Positions 8,157 through 17,326 of a DNA stretch of 64,000 bases are shown in pieces (position 1 is the stretch's first letter; each line of letters begins with the position of its first letter). This stretch comes from Steroidobacteraceae bacterium (GTDB taxonomy: Bacteria; Pseudomonadota; Gammaproteobacteria; Steroidobacterales; Steroidobacteraceae), in NCBI GenBank assembly GCA_017853555.1, contig JAFMJH010000009.1:1-64000 (forward strand). The letters are read 5' to 3'. Position numbers and translations under genes: made by a program. Below the pieces are notes generated by a model. It was not told where the DNA came from. It saw only the letters and a program-made list of their open reading frames with translations, and did no database searches.

Positions 8157-9113
8157 TCAGCGCCGCCGCGCGCCGCCGATGGCCGCGACGCGCCAAAGAA
8201 TACGCTCCAGCGCGAGCGGTTTGTTGATCGGCGTATCGAGCCAGCCGCGCGCCTCACGCAAATCTTCCGCCGTCTCGAACAGGGCGCGCGCATCGAGTCG
8301 CGCCCGGCCGCGCGCCCAGTCCTCGGCTCGCGATTGCACCCAGGATTCGATCGCGGCGATCCGCAGCGCGACGTCGTCGCGTGCCCACGCCTCCGCCGTC
8401 TCGACCGGATCGAGACTGCCGCGCAGCCCTTCATCGAGCACCCGGTGGGTGTCGCGTTGCAAGCCTGCAAGCGCCACCGGATCGAGATCGAGCACATCGA
8501 GAGGACGACCGCCGTAGAGCGACAAGGCCGCCGTCCAGTCGGCGACGCTGCCGCCGCGCGCCGCAAGCCAACGCGCCAATTCGGCGCGATCGGGCGCAGG
8601 CGCCGTGATGCGCGTGCACCGACTTTGCACGGTGATCGGCAACCTCGAGGGCTCGCCGGTGACGAGCATCAGCAGCGCATCACCCGGCGGTTCTTCCAGC
8701 GTTTTGAGCAACGCGTTGGCGGCGTTGCGATTGAGCCGCTCGGCCGGCGTCAGGATCACCACTTTGCGACGACCGCCGTGGCTCGTGAGCGCGAGATCCT
8801 GCGCGAGCGCACGCACCTGATCGACCTTTATTTCTTTGGAGTCCTCGAGCGGCGAGACGAGCGCGAGATCCGGATGCTCGTTGTTCTCGACGCGCCGACA
8901 TTCGACGCAGCGACCGCATGGCGCTCCGGCCGTCGGCGCGGTGCAGAACACGGCGGCCGCGCACCAGCGCGCCAACCAGTCGCCACCGCTGCCCGGCGCG
9001 ATCTGGATGAGCACGGCGGCGCCGACGCGATCGCCTTGCATCGCCGCGTGCAACGTGTCGCGCGTCGAGGTCAACCAGGGCAATTCGTCGGTGATGGCGA
9101 TGCGGGCGGTCAT
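8157..9113 (-). CDS. holB: DNA polymerase III subunit delta prime
   Basis: A 318-residue clamp-loader subunit that helps load the sliding clamp. It has the zinc-binding cluster CGRCVECRRVENNEHPD, the conserved NALLKTLEEPP segment and the SRC motif in VQSRCTRI. The N-terminal P-loop of related ATPases is absent, as usual for delta prime. ATG 9113 overlaps the tmk stop by 4 nt (ATGA). The longer open frame upstream is just tmk and mltG read in another frame. Last gene of the fab-mltG-tmk-holB series. Confidence 0.92.
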   Translation of the reverse strand: MTARIAITDELPWLTSTRDTLHAAMQGDRVGAAVLIQIAPGSGGDWLARWCAAAVFCTAPTAGAPCGRCVECRRVENNEHPDLALVSPLEDSKEIKVDQVRALAQDLALTSHGGRRKVVILTPAERLNRNAANALLKTLEEPPGDALLMLVTGEPSRLPITVQSRCTRITAPAPDRAELARWLAARGGSVADWTAALSLYGGRPLDVLDLDPVALAGLQRDTHRVLDEGLRGSLDPVETAEAWARDDVALRIAAIESWVQSRAEDWARGRARLDARALFETAEDLREARGWLDTPINKPLALERILWRVAAIGGARRR

Positions 9114-9754
9114 GTGCCGCGCCCGATCAAGGCGTCGAGCGCGGCGCTCGCCGCGGCGGCCACCTGCACGGCATCGCGCGTCGCATCGAGCACGTGGACA
9201 CGCAACGGATCGGCCTTCGCGATTTCGAGATAGCGGCTGCGCACGCGCCCGAAGAATTCGAGGGTTTCGCTCTCGAAGCGGTCGGCGACGACTTGTCCGT
9301 TCGCCACTCGGCGTCGCCGCGCACGCTCGAGACCGACCTCGACCGGCAGATCGAGCAGCAATGTGAGATCCGGCTCGGTGCCGCGGTGCACGGCCTGCGC
9401 GAGCGTCTCGATGAATTCGCGCGCAACGCCGCGACCGCCGCCCTGATAAGCCCGGGTCGCATCGGTATATCGGTCGCAGATCACCCATTCGCCGCGCGCC
9501 AGGGCGGGTCGCACCAGATTGTCGAGATGCACCGCACGCGAGGCGAACATCAGCATGGTTTCGGCCTCGGGCGAGACCGTCTCCTCGCCTTTGGTGAGCA
9601 CGGCATCGCGCAAACGTTCGGCGAGTGGTGTACCACCGGGCTCGCGGGTCGCGCGCACCACGATGCCGCGCGCTTCGAGCGCGCGCATCAGGGCCTGCGC
9701 GACGGTGGACTTGCCCGCCCCTTCGATGCCTTCGAGCGTGATGAAGCGACCCAT
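9110..9754 (-). CDS. tmk: Thymidylate kinase
   Basis: A 214-residue kinase making dTDP from dTMP. It shows the P-loop FITLEGIEGAGKST, the DR(Y/H) motif in VICDRYTDATRAYQGGGR, the ATREPGGTPLAE segment and a LID-region RVANGQVVADRFE. ATG 9754 shares one base with the mltG stop (TGATG); a GTG at 9757 is also possible. It sits between mltG and holB, the standard gammaproteobacterial order. Confidence 0.95.
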   Translation of the reverse strand: MGRFITLEGIEGAGKSTVAQALMRALEARGIVVRATREPGGTPLAERLRDAVLTKGEETVSPEAETMLMFASRAVHLDNLVRPALARGEWVICDRYTDATRAYQGGGRGVAREFIETLAQAVHRGTEPDLTLLLDLPVEVGLERARRRRVANGQVVADRFESETLEFFGRVRSRYLEIAKADPLRVHVLDATRDAVQVAAAASAALDALIGRGT

Positions 9755-10797
9755 CACGGTCGCGTCTCCGAAGCAGGCGACGGCTTGACGGTCTTCGAAT
9801 GCGCGAGCCAGCGCTGTACGGCGCGCTCGTGCTCCGCATAGGTGCGCGAAAACACGTGCGTGCCATCGCCCGCCGGGCTCGCGACGAAAAACAACTCGCC
9901 CGTGACCTGCGGTTGCAACGCGGCACGCAACGCCGCTTCACCGGGCAGCGCGATCGGCGTCGGCGGCAGACCCGCGCGGGTGTAGGTGTTGTACGGCCCG
10001 TCGGTGCGCAGATCGCGCGTGCGGATGTCGCCGTCGTAGGCATCGCCGAGCCCGTAGATCACCGACGGATCGGTTTGCAGTCGCATGCCTTTGCGCAAGC
10101 GGCTGATGAAAATCCCCGCGATGCGCGGCCGCTCGCTCGCCACGGCCGACTCTTTTTCGACGATCGAGGCCAGGGTCAATGCCTGCTCGGGCGTGGTCAG
10201 CGGCAAACCGTCCGCGCGCTCTTGCCAAAGCCCGTCGAGCAGAACGCTCATTTTTCGGTAGGCCGTGATCAGAATCTCGACGTCGGTCGAGCCGGCGGCG
10301 AATCGATACGTGTCGGGAAAAAATCGTCCCTCGGGGTGGATCGGACGCCCACTCACGCGCCACATGACTTGTTCGTCACTCAGGCCGCGCAAGGTTTGCT
10401 CGACCTCGGGATGACGCTCGAGTGCCTCGCGCAGCTCGGCGAAGCGCGAACCTTCGATGATGGTGATCGATTCGAGCAACACGCGCCCTGCATCGATCTG
10501 CATGAGGATGTCGCGCGCACTTGCGGCGGCGCCGATTTCGTAACGACCGGCCTTCAGCTGCAAGCGCGGCGCCGCCAGCCGTACCCACGTCTCGACCGCG
10601 CGGGGATATCGAATCAGCTGCTTCTCGGCGAGCGTGCCGAGCACCACCCGCAAGCCGTCGCCCTTGTGCACGACGATGCGCACCGGATTCGTGAGCGGAC
10701 CTGGCGCCTGCACGACGTTCACGAGCCATGCCCAGGCGGCGCCCGCCAGAACGGCGGCCACGATGGCCAGGACGAGAAGATTTCGCAGTGCGCGCAC
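9754..10797 (-). CDS. mltG: Endolytic murein transglycosylase MltG
   Basis: A 347-residue YceG-family enzyme that cuts nascent glycan strands and so sets their length. One N-terminal membrane segment (LLVLAIVAAVLAGAAWAWLV) anchors a periplasmic LysM-like region and the YceG domain. The catalytic Glu lies in ASIVEKES; EGRFFPDTYRF, LQTDPSVIYGLG and NTYTRAGLPPTPIALPG are diagnostic. The start is GTG 10797, 45 nt after fabF. In E. coli pabC lies between fabF and mltG; here it is absent. Confidence 0.93.
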   Translation of the reverse strand: MRALRNLLVLAIVAAVLAGAAWAWLVNVVQAPGPLTNPVRIVVHKGDGLRVVLGTLAEKQLIRYPRAVETWVRLAAPRLQLKAGRYEIGAAASARDILMQIDAGRVLLESITIIEGSRFAELREALERHPEVEQTLRGLSDEQVMWRVSGRPIHPEGRFFPDTYRFAAGSTDVEILITAYRKMSVLLDGLWQERADGLPLTTPEQALTLASIVEKESAVASERPRIAGIFISRLRKGMRLQTDPSVIYGLGDAYDGDIRTRDLRTDGPYNTYTRAGLPPTPIALPGEAALRAALQPQVTGELFFVASPAGDGTHVFSRTYAEHERAVQRWLAHSKTVKPSPASETRP

Positions 10798-10842
10798 GAC
10801 GGGGAGTCTAAGCCGCCGCGTCGCGCGACGCGAGGCGCGGGG

Positions 10843-12090
<1,248 letters not shown>

Positions 12091-12126
12091 GCGGCCCTCA
12101 CACGATGTCCTCGGGATGCGGAACGG

Positions 12127-12155
12127 AAAACGGCGCCGACCCGGGATCGGCGCCG
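12127..12155 (-). terminator. Hairpin between acpP and fabF, probable attenuator
   Basis: CGGCGCCGA and TCGGCGCCG form a perfect 9-bp stem (12131-12139 with 12147-12155) around a 7-nt loop. In the direction of transcription it is followed by only four T residues (TTTTCCG). A partial terminator would let acpP transcripts exceed fabF transcripts, matching the great abundance of acyl carrier protein. Confidence 0.55.
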
Positions 12156-12175
12156 CTCGTGAAATCGGATCTCAG

Positions 12176-12415
12176 TCAGGCCTTGCGACGGGCGGTGACG
12201 TAGTCGATGGCCTGCTGGACCGTGGTGATCTTTTCGGCGTCTTCGTCAGGAATTTCGGTTTCGAATTCCTCTTCGAGCGCCATCACCAACTCGACGGTGT
12301 CCAGAGAATCGGCACCGAGATCGTCGACGAACGAAGCACTGTTGGTCACTTGCTCGGGCTTCACGCCCAGCTGCTCGGCAACGATGGCTTTGACTTGTTG
12401 TTCGACTGTGCTCAT
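12176..12415 (-). CDS. acpP: Acyl carrier protein
   Basis: A 79-residue acidic carrier. Ser37 in the [10 protein letters not shown] motif is the 4'-phosphopantetheine site; helix marks LGVKPEQV and [10 protein letters not shown] are present. It shuttles growing acyl chains among FabD, FabG and FabF products encoded around it. A GAGGA ribosome site lies about 10 nt before the ATG. The 166-nt gap upstream could house its own promoter, though I found no convincing -35/-10 pair. Confidence 0.97.
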   Translation of the reverse strand: MSTVEQQVKAIVAEQLGVKPEQVTNSASFVDDLGADSLDTVELVMALEEEFETEIPDEDAEKITTVQQAIDYVTARRKA

Positions 12416-12581
12416 CTCTTGTAAGTCCTCGTGGGAGACCTGTTGTAGCCGGTCGAGACCTGTCGACCGGACGGAGAAGTGTAAGGGAAAGCTTGGAAAA
12501 TCGCCACCCGAAAATCTGTAACTTATTGATCGATATGAGGAATACGCCTAGACCCGGGCGTACCCCAGGGGCTTCGGACCC

Positions 12582-13334
12582 CTACGGCATGTACATCCCG
12601 CCGTTGACGTGCAGCGTCTGCCCGGTGAGATACGCACCGGCCGGCGCGACCAGATACAGCACGGCGGCCGCGATGTCGGCCGGTTCGCCGAGACGCGCAA
12701 GCGGAATCCCGCCGGAGAGTTCGGCGCGTTGCGCGTCGGTGAGTGCGCGCGTCATGTCGGTGTCGATGAAGCCCGGCGCCACGGCGTTTACGGTGACGTT
12801 GCGGCTGGCGACTTCGCGCGCGAGGGATTTGGTGAAGCCGATCAATCCCGCCTTGGCCGCGGCGTAGTTCGCCTGCCCGGCGTTGCCGATCGCGCCGACG
12901 ATGGAGGTGATGCTGACGATGCGCCCGTGGCGTTGCTTGGTCATGTGCCGCAGACAACCGCGCGACAATCGAAACACGGAGGTGAGATTGGTCGCGATCA
13001 CCTGATCCCAATCTTCGGGTTTCATGCGCAGCAACAGACCGTCGCGGGTGATGCCGGCATTGTTGACGAGGATGCCCGGCAGCTCGCCGCGCACCTCGAG
13101 GTCGGCGAGCAAGGCGTCGACCGATTCGGCCGATGCAACGTCGACGCAGGCACCGCGGCCGCGGCTTCCGAGCCAAGCGTCGATGGCAGCGGCGCCTGCG
13201 GCCGTCGTCGCGGTACCGATGACGCGCGCACCGGCCTCGGCGAGAGTCTCGGCGATCGCGCGACCGATGCCGCGCGAGGCGCCCGTCACCAGTGCCACTT
13301 GTCCTTGCAAATCGAAGCGCGGGGCAATGCTCAC
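12582..13334 (-). CDS. fabG: 3-oxoacyl-ACP reductase
   Basis: A 250-residue NADPH-dependent short-chain dehydrogenase for the first reduction in fatty acid elongation. It has TGASRGIG at residues 17-24, NNAG at 91-94 and the catalytic Ser144-Tyr157-Lys161. It ends in the typical TLHVNGGMYM. The start is GTG 13334, overlapping the fabD stop by 4 nt (GTGA); the frame stays open further upstream only as shadow of fabD. Confidence 0.95.
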   Translation of the reverse strand: MSIAPRFDLQGQVALVTGASRGIGRAIAETLAEAGARVIGTATTAAGAAAIDAWLGSRGRGACVDVASAESVDALLADLEVRGELPGILVNNAGITRDGLLLRMKPEDWDQVIATNLTSVFRLSRGCLRHMTKQRHGRIVSITSIVGAIGNAGQANYAAAKAGLIGFTKSLAREVASRNVTVNAVAPGFIDTDMTRALTDAQRAELSGGIPLARLGEPADIAAAVLYLVAPAGAYLTGQTLHVNGGMYMP

Positions 13335-14272
13335 GATGTCACTCCGGAAATGGCCGCATCCAAGGTCGCGGCATCGTCGATGGCGTAATGGGACAGCGCG
13401 GGGTTTTTGTCGATGCGCCGGCCGAGACCCGCGAGCACCTTGCCCGGGCCGCATTCGACGAACCGATCGGTGCCGGCGGCGATCAAGGCCTGCACGGTGG
13501 CAACCCAACGCACGGGACTCGCCAGTTGTCGGTACAAAAGATCACGGATCGAGTCCGCGCTCACGTATTCGCCGGCATCCACCGAACTCATGAAACGAAT
13601 CTGCGGCGCCGCGAACGAGGAGCGCTGCAGTCGTTCGCGCAATCGCAGGGCCGCGGGGCGCATGAGACTGCTGTGACAAGGCACGCTGATCGGTAAGGGC
13701 AAGGCGCGTTTGGCGCCGCGCGCTTTGGCCGCTTCGATGGCGCGCGCGAGCGCCGAGGCGTGACCGGCGATCACGACCTGCCCGGGCGCGTTGAAATTCA
13801 CGGCTTCGGCGACCTCGCCCTGCGCAGCCTCGGCACAGGCTGCTTCCATGTCCGCATCGCTCAACCCGAGCACGGCGGCCATGCCGCCCTGCCCGTTCGG
13901 TACGGCATCGCGCATTACTTCGCCGCGGAAGCGGACGAGATCGACGGCATCGGGAAACTCGAGCACGCCCGCGGCCACCAACGCCGTGAACTCGCCGAGG
14001 CTGTGGCCGGCGACCCAATCGGGCCGCACGGCAGAGCGAGCGCACCACACGCGCCAGGCCGCAACGCCCGCGACCAACATCACCGGCTGGGTGATTTCGG
14101 TGAGTGCGAGACGCTCGGCAGGACCCTCCGCCGCAAGCTGCCAAAGATCGAAACCGAGCACGCCCGAGGCTTCGTCGAAAGTACTGCGAACCACCGGATG
14201 GGCGGCAGCGAGTTCGCCGAGCATGCCGACCGACTGCGACCCCTGACCGGGAAATACGAACGCCAATGCCAT
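13331..14272 (-). CDS. fabD: Malonyl-CoA:ACP transacylase
   Basis: A 313-residue acyltransferase that loads malonate onto ACP. FPGQGSQ at the start and the nucleophile Ser91 in GHSLGE are visible, with the partner His in PCHSSLMR. GGGGAG lies about 11 nt before the ATG. It is the first gene of the fab operon here: the usual plsX and fabH upstream are missing and a type II secretion operon diverges instead. Confidence 0.95.
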   Translation of the reverse strand: MALAFVFPGQGSQSVGMLGELAAAHPVVRSTFDEASGVLGFDLWQLAAEGPAERLALTEITQPVMLVAGVAAWRVWCARSAVRPDWVAGHSLGEFTALVAAGVLEFPDAVDLVRFRGEVMRDAVPNGQGGMAAVLGLSDADMEAACAEAAQGEVAEAVNFNAPGQVVIAGHASALARAIEAAKARGAKRALPLPISVPCHSSLMRPAALRLRERLQRSSFAAPQIRFMSSVDAGEYVSADSIRDLLYRQLASPVRWVATVQALIAAGTDRFVECGPGKVLAGLGRRIDKNPALSHYAIDDAATLDAAISGVTS

Positions 14273-14308
14273 CGGTACCGTTGCTCCCCGCCTTGTAAGG
14301 ACCCGGGC

Positions 14309-14314
14309 AGTATA
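14309..14314 (-). promoter_or_regulatory. Possible -10 element for fabD
   Basis: On the minus strand this reads TATACT, 37 nt before the fabD ATG in the 79-nt divergent gap. No good -35 hexamer stands 16-18 nt upstream, so this is a weak call. Confidence 0.35.
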
Positions 14315-14336
14315 AAGGCGTCGCGCAATCTTCGTT

Positions 14337-14345
14337 TGCTATGAT
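14337..14345 (+). promoter_or_regulatory. Possible extended -10 promoter for gspG
   Basis: TGCTATGAT matches an extended -10 (TGN-TATAAT, one mismatch). Transcription would start about 7 nt later, right at the gspG ATG at 14352, leaving almost no leader. No clear -35 is seen. Confidence 0.4.
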
Positions 14346-14351
14346 CGGGGC

Positions 14352-14804
14352 ATGCCCGAAACACAGGTCACTCGCCGCGCCGCACGCGGCTTCACCCTCA
14401 TCGAAATCATGGTGGTGGTGGTCATCATCGCGCTGCTCGCCGCCTTCATCGTGCCGCGCGTGCTAGATCGCGTCGACGAGGCCCGCATCACCAAAGCACG
14501 TGGCGACCTGCAGGCCCTCGAGACCGCGCTCGCGATGTTCCGACTCGACAATGCCCGCTATCCGACGACCTTGCAGGGGCTCGAGGCGCTGACGAAGAAA
14601 CCCGAAGACCCTGCGATCCGCAACTGGAAACCCGGCGGTTACATCGCGAAGATTTCGCGCGACCCCTGGGGCAACGTCTATCGCTACCAATTGCCGGGCG
14701 TGCACGGGCGCGAATTCGATCTGTATTCCTTGGGGCCCGACGGGCAGGAAGGCTCGCCGGACACCGACCGCGACAATCTCGGCAATTGGAACACCGCAGA
14801 TTGA
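14352..14804 (+). CDS. gspG: Type II secretion major pseudopilin GspG
   Basis: A 150-residue prepilin. The leader MPETQVTRRAARG ends at the prepilin peptidase site before FTLIEIMVVVVIIALLAAF, the N-terminal polymerisation helix. The C-terminal globular part has the typical LDNARYPTTLQGLEAL, DPWGNVY and FDLYSLGPDGQEG segments that bind calcium in GspG. It builds the periplasmic pseudopilus that pushes folded proteins through the outer membrane. First gene of gspGHIJKLMN. Confidence 0.96.
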   Translation: MPETQVTRRAARGFTLIEIMVVVVIIALLAAFIVPRVLDRVDEARITKARGDLQALETALAMFRLDNARYPTTLQGLEALTKKPEDPAIRNWKPGGYIAKISRDPWGNVYRYQLPGVHGREFDLYSLGPDGQEGSPDTDRDNLGNWNTAD

Positions 14805-15346
14805 TCGCCGCGCGACGCACACCGTCGCGCGGTTTCACCCTGGTCGAAATGCTGGTGGTGATCACCATCATCGGCTTGATGTTCGGCGCCATCGTGCTCT
14901 CCATCGGACTTTTGGGTCGCGATCATCTGCTCGCCGACGAAGCGCAACGACTGCAACAGCGTCTGACGGTGGCGCGCGATCGCGCCGAACTCGAAGCCCG
15001 CCCCTACGGCATGCGACTCGAGGCGCGCAGTTATCGATTTTTCGTCTGGGACGTGCGCCGCTCGATCTGGGTGGCGAGCAACGACGAAGCGCTGCAAACG
15101 CATACCCTGCCCGCCGACATCGAGCTGCGTTTGAGTCTGGACGGACGCCGCGTCGTGCTCGACGCTCGCCCCAAAGATTCGACCGTCACGGCGGCACCGC
15201 AACTCGGCATCGAGGCCGACGGCGAATTCAACAACTTCGAATTGCGCATGACCCGCGGCACGGATCCGCACGCCGAAATTCTGCGTCCCGATGCCGACGG
15301 CGGCCTGCAACGCGAGAGCCCCGCCGCGGACGAGGCGCGCACATGA
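14801..15346 (+). CDS. gspH: Type II secretion minor pseudopilin GspH
   Basis: About 181 residues with prepilin signal TPSRG/FTLVEMLVVITIIGLMFGA. The probable start is TTG 14801, overlapping the gspG stop as TTGA; TTG 14786 is an alternative giving a longer leader. The rest fits a GspH/FimT globular domain (LADEAQRLQQRL...). It is thought to join the tip or shaft of the pseudopilus. Its stop overlaps gspI. Confidence 0.85.
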   Translation: MIAARRTPSRGFTLVEMLVVITIIGLMFGAIVLSIGLLGRDHLLADEAQRLQQRLTVARDRAELEARPYGMRLEARSYRFFVWDVRRSIWVASNDEALQTHTLPADIELRLSLDGRRVVLDARPKDSTVTAAPQLGIEADGEFNNFELRMTRGTDPHAEILRPDADGGLQRESPAADEART

Positions 15347-15786
15347 GCGCGCGACTACCCCAGACGCGTACGGGCTTCACGCTCATCGAAGTGTTGGTCG
15401 CACTGGCGGTGATCGCCGTCGGCGCCGCCGCCGTGCTCACCGCGCTCAACACCGCCGCGGGCGCCACGGCGCGCGTCAGCGAACGCATGCTGGCCGAGTT
15501 CGTGGCGGTGAATCGCATCACCGAGACGCGCCTGCTGCGCGCCGAGCGTTTGCAACCCGGCGAGAGCTCCGGCGAGACCGAACTCGGCGGGCGGCGTTGG
15601 TTCTGGCAGGAGACGGTGAGCAAAGCGCCGCTCCCCGGCGTGCTGCGCATCGACGTGCGCGTGCGCGCGCGCGACGAGCAGGAATGGATCCTCGAGCGCA
15701 GCGGCGCGGTCGGCGCCGCGCTCGCCCCTGCCGGCAGCGGCCCCGACCCGCGCGACGCACCGCTTTCGGCGCCGCCGACGTCATGA
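15343..15786 (+). CDS. gspI: Type II secretion minor pseudopilin GspI
   Basis: 147 residues; prepilin site TRTG/FTLIEVLVALAVIAVGAAA, then the GspI-type VNRITETRLL and a beta-rich domain with ELGGRRWFWQ. It initiates the pseudopilus tip complex with GspJ and GspK. ATGA overlaps on both sides show translational coupling. Confidence 0.9.
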   Translation: MSARLPQTRTGFTLIEVLVALAVIAVGAAAVLTALNTAAGATARVSERMLAEFVAVNRITETRLLRAERLQPGESSGETELGGRRWFWQETVSKAPLPGVLRIDVRVRARDEQEWILERSGAVGAALAPAGSGPDPRDAPLSAPPTS

Positions 15787-16385
15787 AAAATCGCGCGCAC
15801 GGTTTCACGCTCGTCGAGGTGCTGGTGGCGAGCGTCATCACGGCACTCGCGATGACGCTGGGTTACGGCGCCCTCAATCAAGTGATCGCGAATCGCGATC
15901 GAGTACATCAGCAGCAGGAACGCATCGATGCCGTGCAGCGCACGCTGCGCATCCTCGCGCTCGACATCGCGCAAGCCGAAGCACGCCCGGTGCGCGATGC
16001 ACTCGGACGCACGGAGCTCGCGGCGTTCGTGGCGGATGCGCGCACCGACACGCCGTTGTCGCTGACCCGCGGCGGTCGTCTCGCGCTCGGCGCCGACGCG
16101 CGCGGCACGCTCGAGCGGGTCGATTATCGACGCGAGGACGACGCCTTGATTCGTCTTGCCTGGCCGGTGCTCGATCGCACCCAAACGACGACGGCCCGGC
16201 GTCGCGTGCTGCTGCGCGGCGTGCGTCAGTGGTCGCTGCGTTTTCTCGCGTCCGATCGGACCTGGAGCGAGCAATGGCCGCGCGCGGGCGAGCGACGCTT
16301 GGGTACGCGCCCCATCGCCGTCGAAATCACGCTCGAGACCGCAGACTTCGGACGCATCGTGCGACTCGTCGAGGTGCCCGGATGA
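15783..16385 (+). CDS. gspJ: Type II secretion minor pseudopilin GspJ
   Basis: 200 residues starting at ATG 15783, which overlaps the gspI stop. The prepilin site is NRAHG/FTLVEVLVASVITALAM. The GspJ domain follows with RTLRILALDIAQAEARPVRD, a patch typical of the family, and SLRFLASDRTWSEQWP. It joins GspI and GspK at the pseudopilus tip. Confidence 0.9.
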   Translation: MKNRAHGFTLVEVLVASVITALAMTLGYGALNQVIANRDRVHQQQERIDAVQRTLRILALDIAQAEARPVRDALGRTELAAFVADARTDTPLSLTRGGRLALGADARGTLERVDYRREDDALIRLAWPVLDRTQTTTARRRVLLRGVRQWSLRFLASDRTWSEQWPRAGERRLGTRPIAVEITLETADFGRIVRLVEVPG

Positions 16386-17326
16386 GTACGCGCAGTCGCG
16401 GTGCCGCCTTGCTGGCCGCGTTGTTGTTGGTCGCGCTCGCGACGGCGATCGCCTATGCCATCACCTTCGACACCGGTCTCACCCTGCGCCGCGCGGCCGG
16501 CGCCTCGGGTCAGGACCAGGCGCAATTGCTCGCCGGCGGCGTTGAGGCATTTGCCGCCGACGTGCTGGTTCGCGATCGACCGAGCGGCACGACGCAGCTT
16601 TCGCAAACCTGGGCGCAGCCGCTCGGCCCGCTCGAGATCAGTGGTGACGAAGTGGTCACGGCCGCGATGGACGATTTGCAAGGGCGCTTCAATTTGAATG
16701 CGCTGGTCGATGCGCAAGGCAAAATCGATCCGTTCGCCGTCAGCGTGTTCGAAAATCTGCTGCGCAACGTCGGACTCGAAACGCGCTGGGCGGCAGCGAT
16801 TGCCGACTGGATCGATGTCGACGACCAGGCCTACGATCAAAATGGCGCGGAGGATGCGCTCTACACGACCCTCACGCCCGCCTACCGCGCCGCGAATCGC
16901 GCGCTCGTGTCGCCGAGCGAACTGCTCGCGTTGCATGATTTCGGCATCGAGCGTTACGCGCGTATCGCGCCCTACGTGACCGCGCTGCCGCGCAGCGTAC
17001 CGATCAATCTGTGCACCGCGGCCGGACCCTTGCTCGATGCCTTGACCGGCGAGGAGCAATGGACGCGCGCACCGGATGCGCTGCGCAAAAATCGCGAGCG
17101 CAACTGTTTCCCGACCAAGGAAACATTCCGTCTGCAATTCGCCGACGCGACGCGGCACACCCGTATCGTCGGCAGCTTCGGTGTCGCCGAGCGCAGCGAC
17201 TGGTTCGCTCTGCGCACCCTCGCTGCCGTTGGCAGCACGGAGTTCTCCTTGTACAGTCTGCTGCACCTCGAGGATCGCCCCGAAGGCGCGCAGGCACGCG
17301 TGCTGACGAGGCGTTTTGCAGAATGA
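16382..17326 (+). CDS. gspK: Type II secretion minor pseudopilin GspK
   Basis: 314 residues. The prepilin motif is the degenerate GspK type (STRSRGAALLAALLLVALATAIA, lacking the usual Glu5). DDLQGRFNLNAL, WAAAIADWIDVDD and EDALY are GspK hallmarks; the large helical domain caps the pseudopilus. ATGA overlap with gspJ and gspL. Confidence 0.9.
   Translation: MSTRSRGAALLAALLLVALATAIAYAITFDTGLTLRRAAGASGQDQAQLLAGGVEAFAADVLVRDRPSGTTQLSQTWAQPLGPLEISGDEVVTAAMDDLQGRFNLNALVDAQGKIDPFAVSVFENLLRNVGLETRWAAAIADWIDVDDQAYDQNGAEDALYTTLTPAYRAANRALVSPSELLALHDFGIERYARIAPYVTALPRSVPINLCTAAGPLLDALTGEEQWTRAPDALRKNRERNCFPTKETFRLQFADATRHTRIVGSFGVAERSDWFALRTLAAVGSTEFSLYSLLHLEDRPEGAQARVLTRRFAE

Noticed and set aside
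9114-10043. 310-residue N-terminal extension of holB
   Set aside because: It is tmk and mltG read in another frame; HolB homology begins at ATG 9113.
12540-12595. GC-rich hairpin after fabG
   Set aside because: AGGGG/CCCCT gives only a 5-bp stem and no T tract follows on the minus strand, so it is not called a terminator.
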